DNA of 64,000 bases from Mytilus edulis (GCF_963676685.1 NC_092356.1:19579750-19643749); one strand, 5' to 3'. Counted from the first letter of the stretch, positions 10,653-23,450 are shown. Notes: generated by a model from the sequence alone, not told the origin. Made by a program: numbers and translations.

Positions 10653-11302
10653 TTAAGGTGGCAGAATCTGTTATTTTACATCAAATCTCTAGAATTTCAT
10701 TGATTTATAATTTTATTTTCTTGAAATTCATTCAAGCTTATATACAAATAAAATGTAAGGTTTCAAATAACTAAGATGTATGTGTAGCTATGTGAATATA
10801 TTGAAAACCTTTAAATGTGGGTGTCTGTCCAGCATGGAGATCTAAAAATCTATAAAGGCATTGCAAATACGGCAAAAAATGTTATGTTCTAATACCTATC
10901 TAATCCTCACCTGCAGAATCCTGCTAAAAGCCGACAAGAGTTTTAGGCAAAATTCAAGAAATAAATGATATTCATTCAATTAGAGCCTTGTCTTCACCTG
11001 TATTTACCATAAAAATCTCAAGATATTTTTTTTTTACATAAAACTGAATTTTTCTCAAGTTTTGATTGGATGCCGTTAAGTGAGAAGACCACAATTTTGA
11101 CGTTTGATTTGACCCATAAGTAGAGGAAATCCCCAACATGTGTATGCAACTATTTACTTATGTAGTATAATAGCCTAGACTTTACATTTATTAATTTTTT
11201 TCAGTCCATATGATGCAATTATATACCTCAATGCTCAACTATGACAACATTTTTGTGTGAGACACATGTTCTGGTATTCCAAAACTGATACCTGCCACCT
11301 AA
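10653..11302. mobile_element. possible TIR element, ~650 bp
   Basis: The left end ttaaggtggcagaatc and the right end gatacctgccacctaa are inverted over about 15 bases with one deletion. The interior is AT-rich and non-coding. It may be a MITE of the ttaaggtgg group, for which a clearer member lies at 32577-32860. No clear target duplication was found. Confidence 0.45.
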
Positions 11303-11329
11303 GGTACGTTCCATTTAACTTCCGTGAAC

Positions 11330-11820
11330 TGGGTTTACTTTTTTATATTTCAATCATTCTTGCTTACAGCTTTGGTAACTTATCAAGCAATTGATTGAAA
11401 ATTAAACAAAAATTCAAAACCATTACCAGCACAAAGATATTTCAGCTAAGAATATCAGCAATCCGATTATACAATCCGAGAAACTACCCTGTAATAGGAA
11501 GCTTAAAAATTTGTAATACCTCTTTTATTTTCCGTCTTGTTTACTTTATATACCGTAGACGTCAAATAGCTCTATTAGCATGATTAGGTGGAAGATTTAA
11601 TTATCAAACTGTAACACACATATTTCAAACTGCATGATACTAAGGAGATTGGAAAAAAGTGCACATTATACGAGAATAATAAGTAAGTACATTTTTTTTC
11701 ATTTCCATTTATTGTAATCCTTCAAATATGCGCCCTGTAATGACTAAAGCAAAGAATATTTGGAATTTAAAAAAAAAAGCGTTATAATATGTGGCATTTG
11801 TTACCCATAACATGTATGTC
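11330..11820 (+). repeat. segmental repeat, copy 2
   Basis: The best match to copy 4. Shared blocks are aaatcaaaaccattatcag-type sequence near 11408, aatatcagcaatccgattat, acctcttttattttccgtct, atataccgtagacgtcaaat and gactaaagcaaagaat. The similarity continues through the repeat-A copy at 11975 to about 12560. The 62-codon frame inside is not credible as a gene. Confidence 0.6.
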
Positions 11821-11974
11821 GCTTTGCATAATCATTTCTATTATTGTATTTTCCAGAGAAAGGAACTGACCAAGACATTAAATGAGTTAAGTTGTATAGT
11901 TTGTTTTTAGTTTTTCATTTTCGTAAATTATATGAAACAGGAAGTACGTACATATTCTTTTATATAATATAGAA

Positions 11975-12150
11975 AAGAAAAGATTTGGTATGATTGCCAA
12001 TGAGAAAACCTCCATAAGAGACACAGGAATTAACAGTAATAGGTCACCATCAGGCTTTCAACAAGGAACAAAGCCCATACCGCTTAGCCTACTATAAAAG
12101 GCCGAAATCATAAATGTAAAACAATTCAACCGAGACAACAAAATCTGTCT
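11975..12150 (+). repeat. repeat A copy
   Basis: agatttggtatgattgccaa, attaacagtaataggtcacc, caaagcccataccgctta, actataaaaggccg. It sits at the same place in segmental copy 2 as the 32880 repeat-A copy does in copy 4, so it predates that duplication. Confidence 0.8.
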
Positions 12151-12559
12151 TACAACGGTTGTCGTTTGTTGCTGTACATTATACTTTGTTTTCGGGTTTT
12201 TTTTCTTGTGCATAATTCAGACCGGTTGTTCTCCTTTAATATGTTTTGCATTCGGAATGCCGATGTCTCTTTGCTCTTTTGGGATAGGTTTTCCACTTAC
12301 AACCGAATTTGTCGGTCTGCATGATCTGATAATTTCGTCAGATACTTTTCATCAATATCAGGTTAGTGATTACACTATATATTTTTTGGATCTTAAAAAA
12401 GCATAATTTAAGATGTAACGTTTATCGAAAAAGTATAGAATTTGATAGTTAGGGTCGTTTTAGACCTACACATGTGCAAATGAATTGAATATTCAGAGAA
12501 AATAAGATGTTTTAAAACTGTATTTTCTATCATAGGGTATAGGGCATCACATGAACACG

Positions 12560-13955
12560 TCTTATGAACGGTTAGGTCGGATTATCTTTTTTAAAAATTT
12601 GAATAAAAAAATCATTTCATTCCTTTCTTATTGTTCAAATTGCCATATACACATATGAGAATGTATGATAAGATGTGCATGAGAACACTATCTACCAAAG
12701 ACAAAAGCAGGTGCATCAAAATAATTATAGATCAATGTATCGCCTACAAAACATTTCATTGAGAAGGACCATCGCAATACATAGAGTTACCGGCTCTTGA
12801 CTAACGACAGATGCATTCAGGATTCGGAGGAGTTTACCATGATTACGGACGCCCATCCTTCTCATAAACTGTGACTGACGTGTAAACATAACATTTGTAG
12901 CTGCATAGTAATTATATTCAGTTATGTTTTTAAGTATGGAAAAAAATTTAATTATTTACTGATAAAAACAACGGTCAAATATTTTACTACGATGGTAAAT
13001 AATCACAAGGAAATTAAAGATATTTGTTTTGGTGGAGAAATTAGATTTCCCTCTGCAAACTCAAATATATACTAATGGTAATTTGGTGTTTACATTTAAT
13101 GAATTTAAAGTAAGTTACTTTGATTGTTATCCATAGTGACCTCAGCACTCAAAGATTATGCAAATACATTTCGCCTAAACCTTTTCCGTTTTTTGTCAGA
13201 TTTTATAGCCTTCAAATAATTCAAATATTATACGAATTTTAATTAAAACCATTCCTTAATTTGTTCCGCTTATTGAAAGTGTTAATTAATTAAGAGTGGA
13301 ATTGTCAGCATTGTCATCTGATGGTAACCGAACAAGCATCAATCAATGCTGCATTTAAAAGTTTGAAATCAGGTTTAATGTACCGGCAAGATTTCCTGGG
13401 ACTTTATTTCGGAAGAAAATCGTTTATCGTATTACAATCGTCAAAAAATGTAATGCTTTTAAATAATTTTCTTCACGAATAGTAAATCGTCTATATTTTT
13501 CCAAGACGACCTCTTGTTATAATTTTTGTCACCACATAGTACAAGTGCGACAAAAACCTATATATACATAAACGTACACTGGTGGTTTAATAGTTATGAA
13601 TAATTTTTTAAGAAATAAATAAAAACACAAAAACATTTTAAACAGTTATTAAAATGTGTATTCAACAGAAGGGGACGCATAGAAATAAATTTGAAAAAAT
13701 ACTTCGCTATTTCAAATCACTTATTTCTTACTTGCTCAATCTGCTTCTGTGTTGATTTTTAATAAATTCCACTGTCCGTAAAACTCAAAGGTTAATGAGC
13801 TTGCGATCAACAATCACCGAATGAAATATTATTTGTCACTTATACATTGAGACTCGTCATCAATGTGAAAAACGTGAATATAGCAAGTTTACATGCATGC
13901 ATTGGTAATATAACTTCTTAAACATTAAATATGTTTGAAACTAGATTCATATGAC
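12560..13955. other. no gene seen
   Basis: AT-rich remainder of segmental copy 2. The block at 13140-13220 matches 9800-9900. There are no convincing exons. Confidence 0.4.
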
Positions 13956-13959
13956 TTTA

Positions 13960-14345
13960 ACTTCCGAGAATTGGATTATATTTATAATATAATCATACCT
14001 GATTAGAGCTTTGATAACTTATCATGCAAGTGATTAAAAATTGAACCACAAATTAAAGCCACTATCATCACTAAAATAACTCAGTAAAGATTTCTTGTAA
14101 ATATCAGTAAAAAGGATAGTACATACATGCTGGGGAACTTTTCAGTTTTACTAAAATTGGAAATTTAAAATTATACCCTCTTTATGTTCAGTCTTGTTTA
14201 CTATATATACCGTAGACGTTAAATAATTCTATAAGTTGGGTTAAAATCCTATTATTCAAATGTAACACGTACATTCACAACTGAATATTACTAAGCAGAT
14301 TGAAAATAGTGAACATTTTACGAGAACTATTTCTTAAAGAAAGTA
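13960..14345 (+). repeat. segmental repeat, copy 3
   Basis: actttaacttccgagaattg, gagctttgataacttatcat, gtcttgtttactatatatac, cgtagacgttaaataattc and ttctatacgagaact-type sequence follow the same order as copies 2 and 4. The uninterrupted tactatatataccgtagacg here is the pre-insertion state of the site used by the element at 30328. Confidence 0.6.
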
Positions 14346-15159
14346 CCTACTTTTTCATTTGCATTTATTAAATTTCTTCACATATACCTCCTGTATGTAA
14401 CGACTAAGGGAGAGAACATGTCGGAAATAGTACATGTATTCAAAGCCGGAATATGGATATATGGTATGAATATGAATACTGTTTTTTTCTGACATCGAGC
14501 AAACATGTTGTTATTCGTTCTCCTGAAATATGCCTCTTGTTCCGATAGAAATCGAACCCATGACCTTAAAAATTCGAAAACATAAACATTTATCGTGTAC
14601 CTCGTTACAATATGTGTATTTTCTATAAATCCTAAATATGTGTTTCATTCATTTAAAAGTTAAAGTAATCACACTAAATATCTGCCCTCTTGAATTGGTT
14701 TATTTGTGTACATATACATGTTCATTAGAGCGTGAATTGTTAACATGTGAGGTGTAAAAACCTCCAATTTGTCTATGTTTGAATAATTTTATTTTTTTAA
14801 ACCTGTTTCTGAAACATTTTTTTGTACAATTTGCCTGTTGTGTTACGTGTAATTCAGAAGTAGCACGACGAGTGTCAGTAAATATTCTTTATCTTAATCA
14901 GCATACTGATACCAGGAACGACAGTATATAAAAAAATGAAGACAAGAAGAGTTTACAGTCAAATGAGTGAAACATAAATGAGTAAAAACAAACATTGAAA
15001 TGTGTACTGACAAATATAAAACGACTTAATTAATATTTTAAATTGAAAATCAAATAGAGTTGCAATTAATCTATCGAATTTCATTTAGCAACACATACAA
15101 GTGATTGATTGTTAAAAAATATATAAGGCATAGACAATCGAACGGACACATACACTATA

Positions 15160-15535
15160 CAGAACGTTGTAAGGAAACTATTGCTGGGTAAAGAATATTG
15201 ATAACACTGACAACAGACAAACTAATAACGAATTGTGGTTTATTTATATAACCCAGTCTTATATAGTTTCGGGTGTCCATGATCAAAGATATGTTAAATT
15301 CAGAACAACTTCCAAACTAAGGATTGACAATCAAAAGGACAAAAAGACAGATGAATTGTAAAATGTGTAAGGAACTTTTTGATGTCAAGCATTGATAGCA
15401 CTGATAACAGAGGAAATAATAGAAAAAAAATGCTGAAATAAAATGTGTTGTTCGTAAACAACCCAGTCTTTTATAATCCTACTGGTTTTCGTGATCAAAG
15501 TTTTGTTTAATTCAGTATGATTTCCGTACCATATG
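15160..15535 (+). repeat. imperfect tandem pair, ~210 bp
   Basis: aacccagtctta at 15252 and acccagtcttt at 15462 sit in matching context (gataacactgacaacag and gatagcactgataacag upstream, ccatgatcaaagatatg and cgtgatcaaagttttg downstream). It is a diverged two-copy duplication inside segmental copy 3. Confidence 0.45.
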
Positions 15536-16525
15536 TACCTTTTTAAAGGTTTCATCTCCGCACACTTAATGATAACGTTTATCAAAATTGTATAGAAGTT
15601 GACATTCAGGGCTGTTTTAGACCTACAATGAACGATGTTAATATTCAGAGTATGTATAATTCAGTTCATATGATAATTCACAGCTTGGATTTGCTATCAT
15701 AGAGCGTATGGAAGCATTTGAGTAAGTGTTCCGAAAGGTTAGTTCCCTTTTCCCGAATGTTTCTTACCGAATAAGACTGATCGGGTGTGTACTAACATGA
15801 AGAACACGATGGGTGGCACATGTGGAGCAGGTTCTGCTTACCTTTTTTGGACCACCTGATATCACATTTGCTGATCATTCTAAACTAAAGTTCTTTATTA
15901 AGTTCAAGTGATCTTGCTTTTCTGTGCATTCCATAATTCAATTATAACTTAAATATCAGAACTGCAATTATAAGATAACCATATTTTTATAAACTTAATA
16001 TGTCTTACGGTAGATTTTGTTGTTTGCACTTTCAGTTGCAACTTTTATGGTGCATATCATTGATAAATAACTCCGCTCTAATTATGAAATGGATTTCATC
16101 TACTAGGTTTATATAGGTTGGTGTCTAGATCAAAGGACAGAGAAGCAAAATGAATATAAATGTGGTCAGTTTCATACCAATAAGGGTCTAAGAACTTAAA
16201 ATCCTCAAATTGTGTATAAACTAATCATTTTAAAGGTGTCGTTTAATTTGACCGTTATATACAAAAATGACGAAGAAAATACAAAGCGATATTTAATGTT
16301 GATAAGTTTATAACCTTTTAAAATGAAATATTTTATCAATGTGTCGTTCGAATCTTTTTTCCATAATCAAATAAATCTTGTCGGTACTCAAAATATGTAA
16401 CACATTACACAGTAGATAAGGAAAAGTATTATCGTCGCTGAAGTTCACATTCTAATGGGAAACAATATAGAATTGTAAAATTATTATATTGAGTGTTTTT
16501 TCTTCAGATTTCCAAAAGATACTAT

Positions 16526-16537
16526 AGTACGGTGACC
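16526..16537 (+). repeat. left TIR of decayed transposon
   Basis: agtacggtgacc, inverted at 19884-19895 as ggtcaccgtact. Confidence 0.65.
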
Positions 16538-17579
16538 GAGTAAGGAAAAGTCGCTTATTTAAGGAGTTTAATTGTCATTCGGACTATACGGCTATAAATC
16601 ACAGTATTGGTAGTTCAAAGGTTAAACTTAATATTTTGACTTGTCGTCAAAAAATCGTACGGTGCAATTTTCGTAAAATGGGCTTTGAAGTACGTTAATT
16701 AACTTGAACGAAAAATCGACTAAGAAAAGTTTTGAGGTCAACATTGTAAAATAACATCCGTGATATGATTTCTGTTATTATATACATTGTTGTTACACCT
16801 TATTCATATTATTTGAACGATTTCAAAGAAAGTTTAGCAAAATTAATTCGTTATTAAAGAGTTTTTGTAAAAGTTTAACACTACGAATACTTTGCATTTA
16901 ATATAGTACGTTCCAATTTAATTTCATGATTTTTTTTAACGCAAAATGTAAAATAATTAACATTTATATGTTATTCCATACATTTGTACCTTTATTAATC
17001 AATAATATCAAATTCATTTGTCTCAGAAGCACTATTTTAGCAATTCAAGCCAGACAAAATTCATAATGCTCATATGACGGAGCTATTCGAAGCTCATATA
17101 CAGCCTCTTATAGATACATATACGCTATTGGGATGTGATGTATTACTTACATTTACATACTGGGATATGTTCCCTGAAGCAGTAGACATTTAGCAGTCAA
17201 ATGTTAGAGCAGAACGAGAGGGAAATTGGTCTCTTCCTTGAGATCGTCATCTCAAATGTAAAATTATATTTTTGTAACCAACCGTACTCCACGAAGGTGG
17301 ATTCCATTTTACATACTCGATATGTTTCAATTTTCTGTGAACATTTGATCACTTTTTATAGATGGCTACTTTGCTTTTTAGACAGATTCCTGGACATTTT
17401 AAAAGTACTATGACATGGCAATAGAAAAACCCGTTTTAAAAGCCTCAAGGGGATTAGGTGGCACTGTAGGCATAACAATTCAAAAGTCTGCGCTTGTTAG
17501 ATGGGCCTTTACTAGACATTTCATAGAATCTATTAGTCATGTAATACTGAAAAGGGATGGAAATGCTGAAAATTATGCA

Positions 17580-19290
17580 AATTCACAGTAAGAAACAAAG
17601 CCAACAGCAATGAACAGAGATGAAGAACATGTTATTGCCATTGTGAACCATCTAAATGATCCATGACTGATCCCTTTGGTGTGGAATCCCACCCTCAATA
17701 TCTTATCAATATCTCTTTTTAAAATGCATGCTCAAGACATATTCGATGTTCTTTGCTCACAGTTGTCGAGGAAAGCTTGAAAATGTCTAAACATTTTATC
17801 ATTAGTGCTCTTTCTTAAGATCACAAGGAGTTTTTATAGTCCAATATCAAAGTCAAACACAAACCTGAAAAATTAATCGGGGGAAATACTTTCAGGTCGC
17901 ATAAATCCATAACTTGTAATTAGACGTGCACTAATTTCGGCAAAATGTAGAGATGATGTTATCATAGAACATGTGTATCCCCTTTTCAAAATGACGGCAC
18001 CATGAGAAAATCATGCAAGTCGGATTTTGTGAAGCAATTCGAATCTTAAGTCTCTTGTGCACTTTCCCTACCTTCCTTTATATCATGGCTCAGAACTTAC
18101 ATAAGAGATGGTATGGCATTGATTCAATTGATAAATGCTAAGAAAGGTAAAACATGGGGCGACCTTGCAGCTTACTATTAAAAAAATATGTCTCAATGAA
18201 TTTCTATGGCGCACATAGTAGCACATGTTTTTGATCGCTTCGGCAAGAACAACTCTATAAAGTCTGCCGAAAGGGAACGCCGCACAGAGACTACAGCTTC
18301 CATCAAAGTGTATCAGATTATAGAGCGGAGAAGTATTCCTGACTGAAAAACCTTGACAAATCCGATAAGATTCCACCTGATGTGAGCTTTACATAGTCAG
18401 AACGTTTGAAACTTAGTTATTTATACCAACACTGTTCGTGGCTGTCGTAACTTGTTCAGCATTTAAGAGAAGGCCTATACCCAATGCCTTAAACTTTGAC
18501 ACGGAGTTAAGGGAAATGTGAAAGAGTGGAAGAACAATCATACAGACCTCTTATACAATTGTTATTGTTTTGTGTGTTCGCTACTATAAAAATAGGACAC
18601 ATACTAGCGAGTTGTGGTTGCAGATGTGAAACATTAGCCGTGTAAATGATGGGCGAAGATTTTCACCCATTCAATAACTATGTGTCTGTCTTTCCCCAAC
18701 AATTTGTAAACTATTGCCTGCTGCACATGTACTTACCGGATGCGACGCAACTTCGTCTCTGTTTGGAGTAGGTATACAAACTGTCTACAAGACTTCGAAG
18801 GACACGCACGACTATTTCAGTTGTGTTTAGAGTTTCGGTAATATTGACAATGATAAAGCCCTTGTTTTGGCATGAAAGATAATTTCAAAGGTTTATGATC
18901 AGAGCTATCTCTTTAAAACCACTCCATCATAATAATTATTCAAGTTTACCACAAGTAAGATGTAAGTTTAGTCCGGTTACCTTCCTGCGAGACGGCACTG
19001 AAACAGTATGTTTTACGTACTTCGTTTCAAACTAAAAATTTGAAACGCATTACACATTGCTAAACCCCTATCCGGTCACCTTTAGAATACGGTTGGCGAG
19101 AGTAAAATGATTCATTACACCCCGTGTATTTTAAAAGGCATATTTCAGCAGAGTTCATGCAGGATCTTGTGTCTTCATTGAAGGAAAATCTGCATGTGAA
19201 AGAGTGATGTGTTTGTTCACTACAAAACCTTACATGTCCGGGGCTTTGGTCCTGTAAAGGGTCAGAATTATGTAGAAATTTCAAATCATG
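17580..19290 (+). pseudogene. ruined transposon protein with LTGCD motif and Cys-rich tail
   Basis: Readable pieces in order, across several frames: EEHVIAIVNHLNDP (about 17623); FYSPISKSNT then SGEILSGRINP and RRALISAKCRDDV (17830-17965); YIRDGMALIQLINAKKGKTW (about 18098); VAHVFDRFG then SIKSAERERR (about 18215); LLPAAHVLTGCDATSSLFGV (about 18714); and a tail with SAEFMQDLV, CVCSLQNLTCPGLWSCKGSE (19147-19270). At least six stops and several frameshifts separate them, so no functional product is possible. The order of motifs matches family members I recall, which makes chance unlikely. The molecular role of this family is not known to me beyond its association with mobile DNA. Confidence 0.7.
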
Positions 19291-19883
19291 TTCCTTGACA
19301 ATTAACCAGAAGATATAATTCTGTTGTGTGGATCTCTTTGATTGGAATGTTGAATTGTAACTATTTTCGAATAATTGAGTGCTTTTTAGTTTTAATGAAT
19401 TTCATGAATGGTCTTATGCAAAATATGCCTTCATGACAGAAGGATGCAGGTAAAAATAATATTCATCATTTACTGATGAGGTTGGATGTTAGCCGGCAAG
19501 GTAACTACAGTAATTTTAACAGAATATGTGTTGATCTTGTGTAATAGAACAAATATTTGAAAAACGCCAATTTCCAGAATAAATCGATTTCTTTTTCATT
19601 TTTTTTTTTACATTTTCGAGATGAGTCATTGAAAATTGATATAAGAAAATGTATGTATCTAGAATTTAACCTAAATTGTTGTATATTTCTTCAAATTTTG
19701 AAAGTATAGAAGAAGAAAAAATAAAAACAGAATTTGATCTTTGACCGCATTTTATGCAAAACTGTTACCACATTTCTTTTTGACGACATCGATATTTCAA
19801 TAGTACTCATTTTTCCGAATCCAATGATATATAATATAGCCATATAGTATGTTTGACGATTAAATCTAAAAAATATTGGGTCT

Positions 19884-19895
19884 GGTCACCGTACT
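19884..19895 (-). repeat. right TIR of decayed transposon
   Basis: ggtcaccgtact, the inverse of 16526-16537. Confidence 0.65.
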
Positions 19896-20808
19896 ACTAG
19901 GGATGTTTTCATAACTAGCTCATTAAATTTTAAAAACAAATGTTTTTACTATGTCTGGTAAGTGTTGTGTAAGAAACTAATATCTACCAAAACTGTTTGT
20001 TAAATTCCGTCGTAAATATGATATCCATCCCGTACACGATCGGACAATACTCTACTATAAACCAGTAAACAAACAACGACTATAAAATAATTTTTGGAAA
20101 TAGTTGATGTTACATTGTTAAACGCTGATGACATCTTTGGAGATTCGAGTTTCAAATCGTGTTGTCACTGGTAACCAAGAAGGACCGAATATCGAATATC
20201 AAAAAAGTTAACCGGTTAACCGTACTTGTTTTTCAATTGTAATTGATTTTATATAAATGTGTATTGCAATCATTTTATTTTTTTTAATTTTAAAATCATT
20301 GTCGTGGTAATTAGTTTGACAGATCAATTGTCAAGTATATTGCTTTCTGTTGTAAACCTTGAAAACATGAAATAAAACTAAACGAAGACAAACATGTCTA
20401 TCAGCTCTGAGCAAGATCTTCAGTAAACATAATTAGCATACATGTATTTTGAACAGTTTTGATTTTAATGTTTATTCATTATTTAATTTTTCATCTAAAA
20501 TAAACCTACATTTGAATATCCTACCGACATTCTAATGATTTAAACGAAAATGGAATTAATATGTACGGTGTGGTATGAGATCATGCTTTAACATCTCAAA
20601 TTGAATTATATTCTGACACATTAATGAAAATGCACCACACAACGGTTTCAGGCACTGCCAATTCGACGAAATCAAGAATATTTTCATCTCATCTTCTCAA
20701 TATGAAGTTATTACAAACGTCATAGTAGTGAAGATACAGTAGTATGATCTATTAAAATTAAAACTTCACCAAGAATACTCATATCCGAGCGTTATAACGC
20801 CAAATAAT

Positions 20809-20951
20809 AGAGATTAATACATGGCCTTTTCCATATCGGCCCGGGTATCATCCCGAGACACCTATATCAGCCCGAGACGTAGTCGAGGTGATGATATGGG
20901 TCGAGGGATGATACCCGGGCCGATATGGAAAAAAACATGTATTAATCTCTT
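20809..20951. repeat. fold-back element, ~143 bp hairpin
   Basis: The left arm agagattaatacatg then ccatatcggcccgggtatca is answered by tgatacccgggccgatatgg then catgtattaatctct. The arms are about 45 bp, nearly perfect and unusually GC-rich for this region. The loop holds atatcagcccgagacg. A weaker relative is at 21449-21610. Confidence 0.85.
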
Positions 20952-21448
20952 TATCAAAAATTTCCGACAATTGTTTTATGTACGGCAAATAAACAAATAA
21001 AATGACTAAAACAGTCAAAAACTTTATAAAAAAGTTAAATTATGAATCCAACAAATACACTATAATTGCCCAACAATAACATCACTGCCATTTTTATTTT
21101 ATGTTACTATTTGCTATAGAGGCATTTTGAAACATTGAACATTTGGAAGAGTTTTATGATCATTATTACTCCATGTTTGTTGTACTATAAAATGATTCAT
21201 AATTGTCAATCGCATTTGTGAGCAAGTACTAAACTACCCCCACAAAAGTTCCCGTAAATTTTGACGTCGACATGAAAAATATCTGACGTCAATACCGGAA
21301 GTAACTTGCACGAGAGGCACTATTATTGGTTTTGTGCACGAGATCCCCCTGATATGGGTTATAAGCCCGTGTGGGAAACTATGGCTTGTGTACTTCCGAC
21401 TTTACACATATGCAAAAGCTAACATATCAATGCTAAGTATATGATAAA

Positions 21449-21610
21449 TATATATATAGATTTTTACATGGCATTTTTCATATCAGACTCCTTATCAGCC
21501 CTAGGTCATGGTATAAGCCTGAGAACCGACAGGCTCGAGAGATGATTTTGACCATGGGCTGATAAGGGGTCTAATATAAAAAAATTGACATGTTATAATC
21601 TATATATATA
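21449..21610. repeat. fold-back element, related to 20809-20951
   Basis: The left arm tatatatatagatttttaca then ccttatcagccc is answered by gggctgataagg then gttataatctatatatata. A central hairpin (aagcctgagaaccgacaggc) resembles the first copy. Its right edge runs directly into the hammerhead retroposon copy. Confidence 0.75.
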
Positions 21611-21825
21611 GTTATCAAAGGTACCAGGATAATAATTTAGTACGCCAGACGCGCGTTTCGTCTACATAAGACTCATCAGTGACGCTCATATGAAAATATT
21701 TATAAAGCCAAACAAGTACAAAGTTGAAGAGCATTGAGGATCCAAAAAAGTTGTACCAAATACGGCTAATGTTATCTATGTCTGGGATAAGAAAATCCTT
21801 AGTTTCTCGAAAATATCATACCCTA
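21610..21825 (-). mobile_element. truncated hammerhead retroposon
   Basis: Same order as 9077-9467: gttatcaaaggtaccaggat, the ribozyme block, aagttgaagagcattgagga, and gggataagaaaatccttagt. It ends near 21825, before the structured domain, so it is truncated relative to the full copy. The ribozyme itself is intact. Confidence 0.75.
21639..21688 (-). ncRNA. type-I hammerhead ribozyme, intact core
   Basis: The minus strand has stem I GCGTCA, CTGATGA, stem-loop GTCTTATGTAGAC, GAAA, ACGCGCGT, then the GTC cleavage triplet followed by TGGCGT. The core and stems are identical to the copy at 9103-9152 although the flanks have diverged. Confidence 0.88.
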
Positions 21826-22659
21826 CTATGAAAGTAGAAGACATGCAGACAAAAACTATTTTTAAAACTTTGAAAAAATGAATTTGTTGTAATATTTGAT
21901 TTGATTTTTTTAATACTATATTTTACTGATTCCTTATATATTATTTATCCAACTTTGTTATGTTTTACACAAAAAATACGTACCATTGAGGTGCATTTTC
22001 CGGAATTTGCCGAATGACGTCGAAATTTCAAAGCGATGACGTTACAGAAAACCGGAAGAAGTTGATAACAAAAGTCATAATACACGACTGAAGCAATTCT
22101 TTTAAATTTAATGAATAAATTTTTGTCAAATTAATTTTATAATGGGGAACAATTAAATCATTATTTTCTATAAGTATATGATAAACACATGTTAAGGCCC
22201 TTTAAAATCAACTTTGCTACTGGTTATTCGGCTGATCCGGTCGACAGATTATCCGAGTAACCTGTTGGGCAAAACTGTCCAATTTGACAACACTACTTTT
22301 AAATAGCATAAAAATGAGAAAGGACCTTTGATTTCTTAATAAAATATCAAGTTCCATTGTTCTAAACGATATCCAATTGAATAATTTGTTTACATAACAC
22401 TTTTTATTTTTGACAGTATTTTGACATTGAATATATATGTGGCATACAATAAAAATAAAACAGTAACAGTCCTAAAAAGGAAAATGAAAATTTCACTTCT
22501 TCCATTCTTCACCAATGAAATCAAAATATGTTAAATCCTTTTTATGATATCAGCAATGGGGTATTTCCCTTAAAAGTACAAATAAAGTTTTAACCTGCTA
22601 TCGAATATTTTCCTTGAACGATAATGATTATTTCACTTGTTAATTGTAAATATTGATAA

Positions 22660-22930
22660 GAAGACGTGGTATAAGAGCCAATGAGACAACTCACAAAATA
22701 CGTCCGCCTTCAATATGTAGGATTGGCTAAAATCGAATAGCAAGCTATAAAGGGCATCAAAATAACTAGTGATAAACTATTTTAATACGAAAACCAATGG
22801 TCTGATCTACATACTAAACGAAAACCGAGAAAAAGTTATGAACCACAACAACAAACGACAACCATTGAATAACAGGTTCCTGACTTCGGAGACTGATGCA
22901 TAAAAATGCAGCGGGTTTCCTTATTTTAAC
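22660..22930 (+). repeat. repeat A copy, diverged
   Basis: agacgtggtataagagccaa, tgagacaactcac, aagctataaagggcatc, acaacaaacgacaaccattg, aacaggttcctgacttcgg. The distal part is kept. Confidence 0.65.
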
Positions 22931-23115
22931 AGCCACCAACTATCACCCTAACAAGAGACAGAAGTATGATATTACAACAATAGATACACACGATAAAATA
23001 TCAATTGAAATGGCTTAATCCGATCAAAAAGACAATTAAACAAAAACAAGTAAAAAAACGGATAAGTTTTTTTTTTTTTTTATCTATGACACAATATAAA
23101 TACAATACACACGTA

Positions 23116-23450
23116 CACTACAGAAGTATAAAAGTCTGAAAAGACCAGTTTTTGTCTTAATTTGCCTGAACTTTTACTCGACATTCTCCAAAAGTATGAC
23201 TTGTGTCTTAATTTTTCTTGACAAATTCTCATTTATATCAAATTTGTATGAAATTTACTCGACAGATTTTCGACATTCTGAATATGGTCTTAAAATTTCT
23301 TTACAAATTCTTGACATTTGAATACTGTCTTGAAATTTCTCGACATATTCTCGACATTCTTATTTTTTCTCAGTATGGCTTGACATATTCTGAACATATC
23401 GAATTGTGTCTTACATTTACTTGACAATTCTGAGTTTTACAAATCAAGAC
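23116..23450 (+). repeat. left repeat-array arm
   Basis: Repeated TCTTGACA/CTCGACA units, for example ttactcgacattctc, tttcttgacaaattctc, tttctcgacatattctcgac and atggcttgacatattctgaa. Confidence 0.75.

Larger units (their letters stand above)
16526..19895 (+). mobile_element. decayed DNA transposon, ~3.37 kb, class unassigned
   Basis: Bounded by 12-base inverted ends and flanked by actatag on the left and actactag on the right, a possible imperfect target duplication. The interior is more GC-rich and coding-like than its surroundings from 17.4 to 19.3 kb, and holds one large ruined reading frame on the + strand. The protein belongs to a family seen repeatedly in cnidarian and mollusc genomes, in which a conserved HVLTGCDSTSS-type motif precedes a Cys-rich tail. 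I cannot assign it to a named superfamily from memory. Confidence 0.6.

Noticed and set aside
20158..22313. Possible ~2.1-kb element with gtgttgtca / tgacaacac ends enclosing the fold-backs and ribozyme
   Set aside because: Only about 9-10 bases match at the ends and no target duplication or coding trace supports a single unit.
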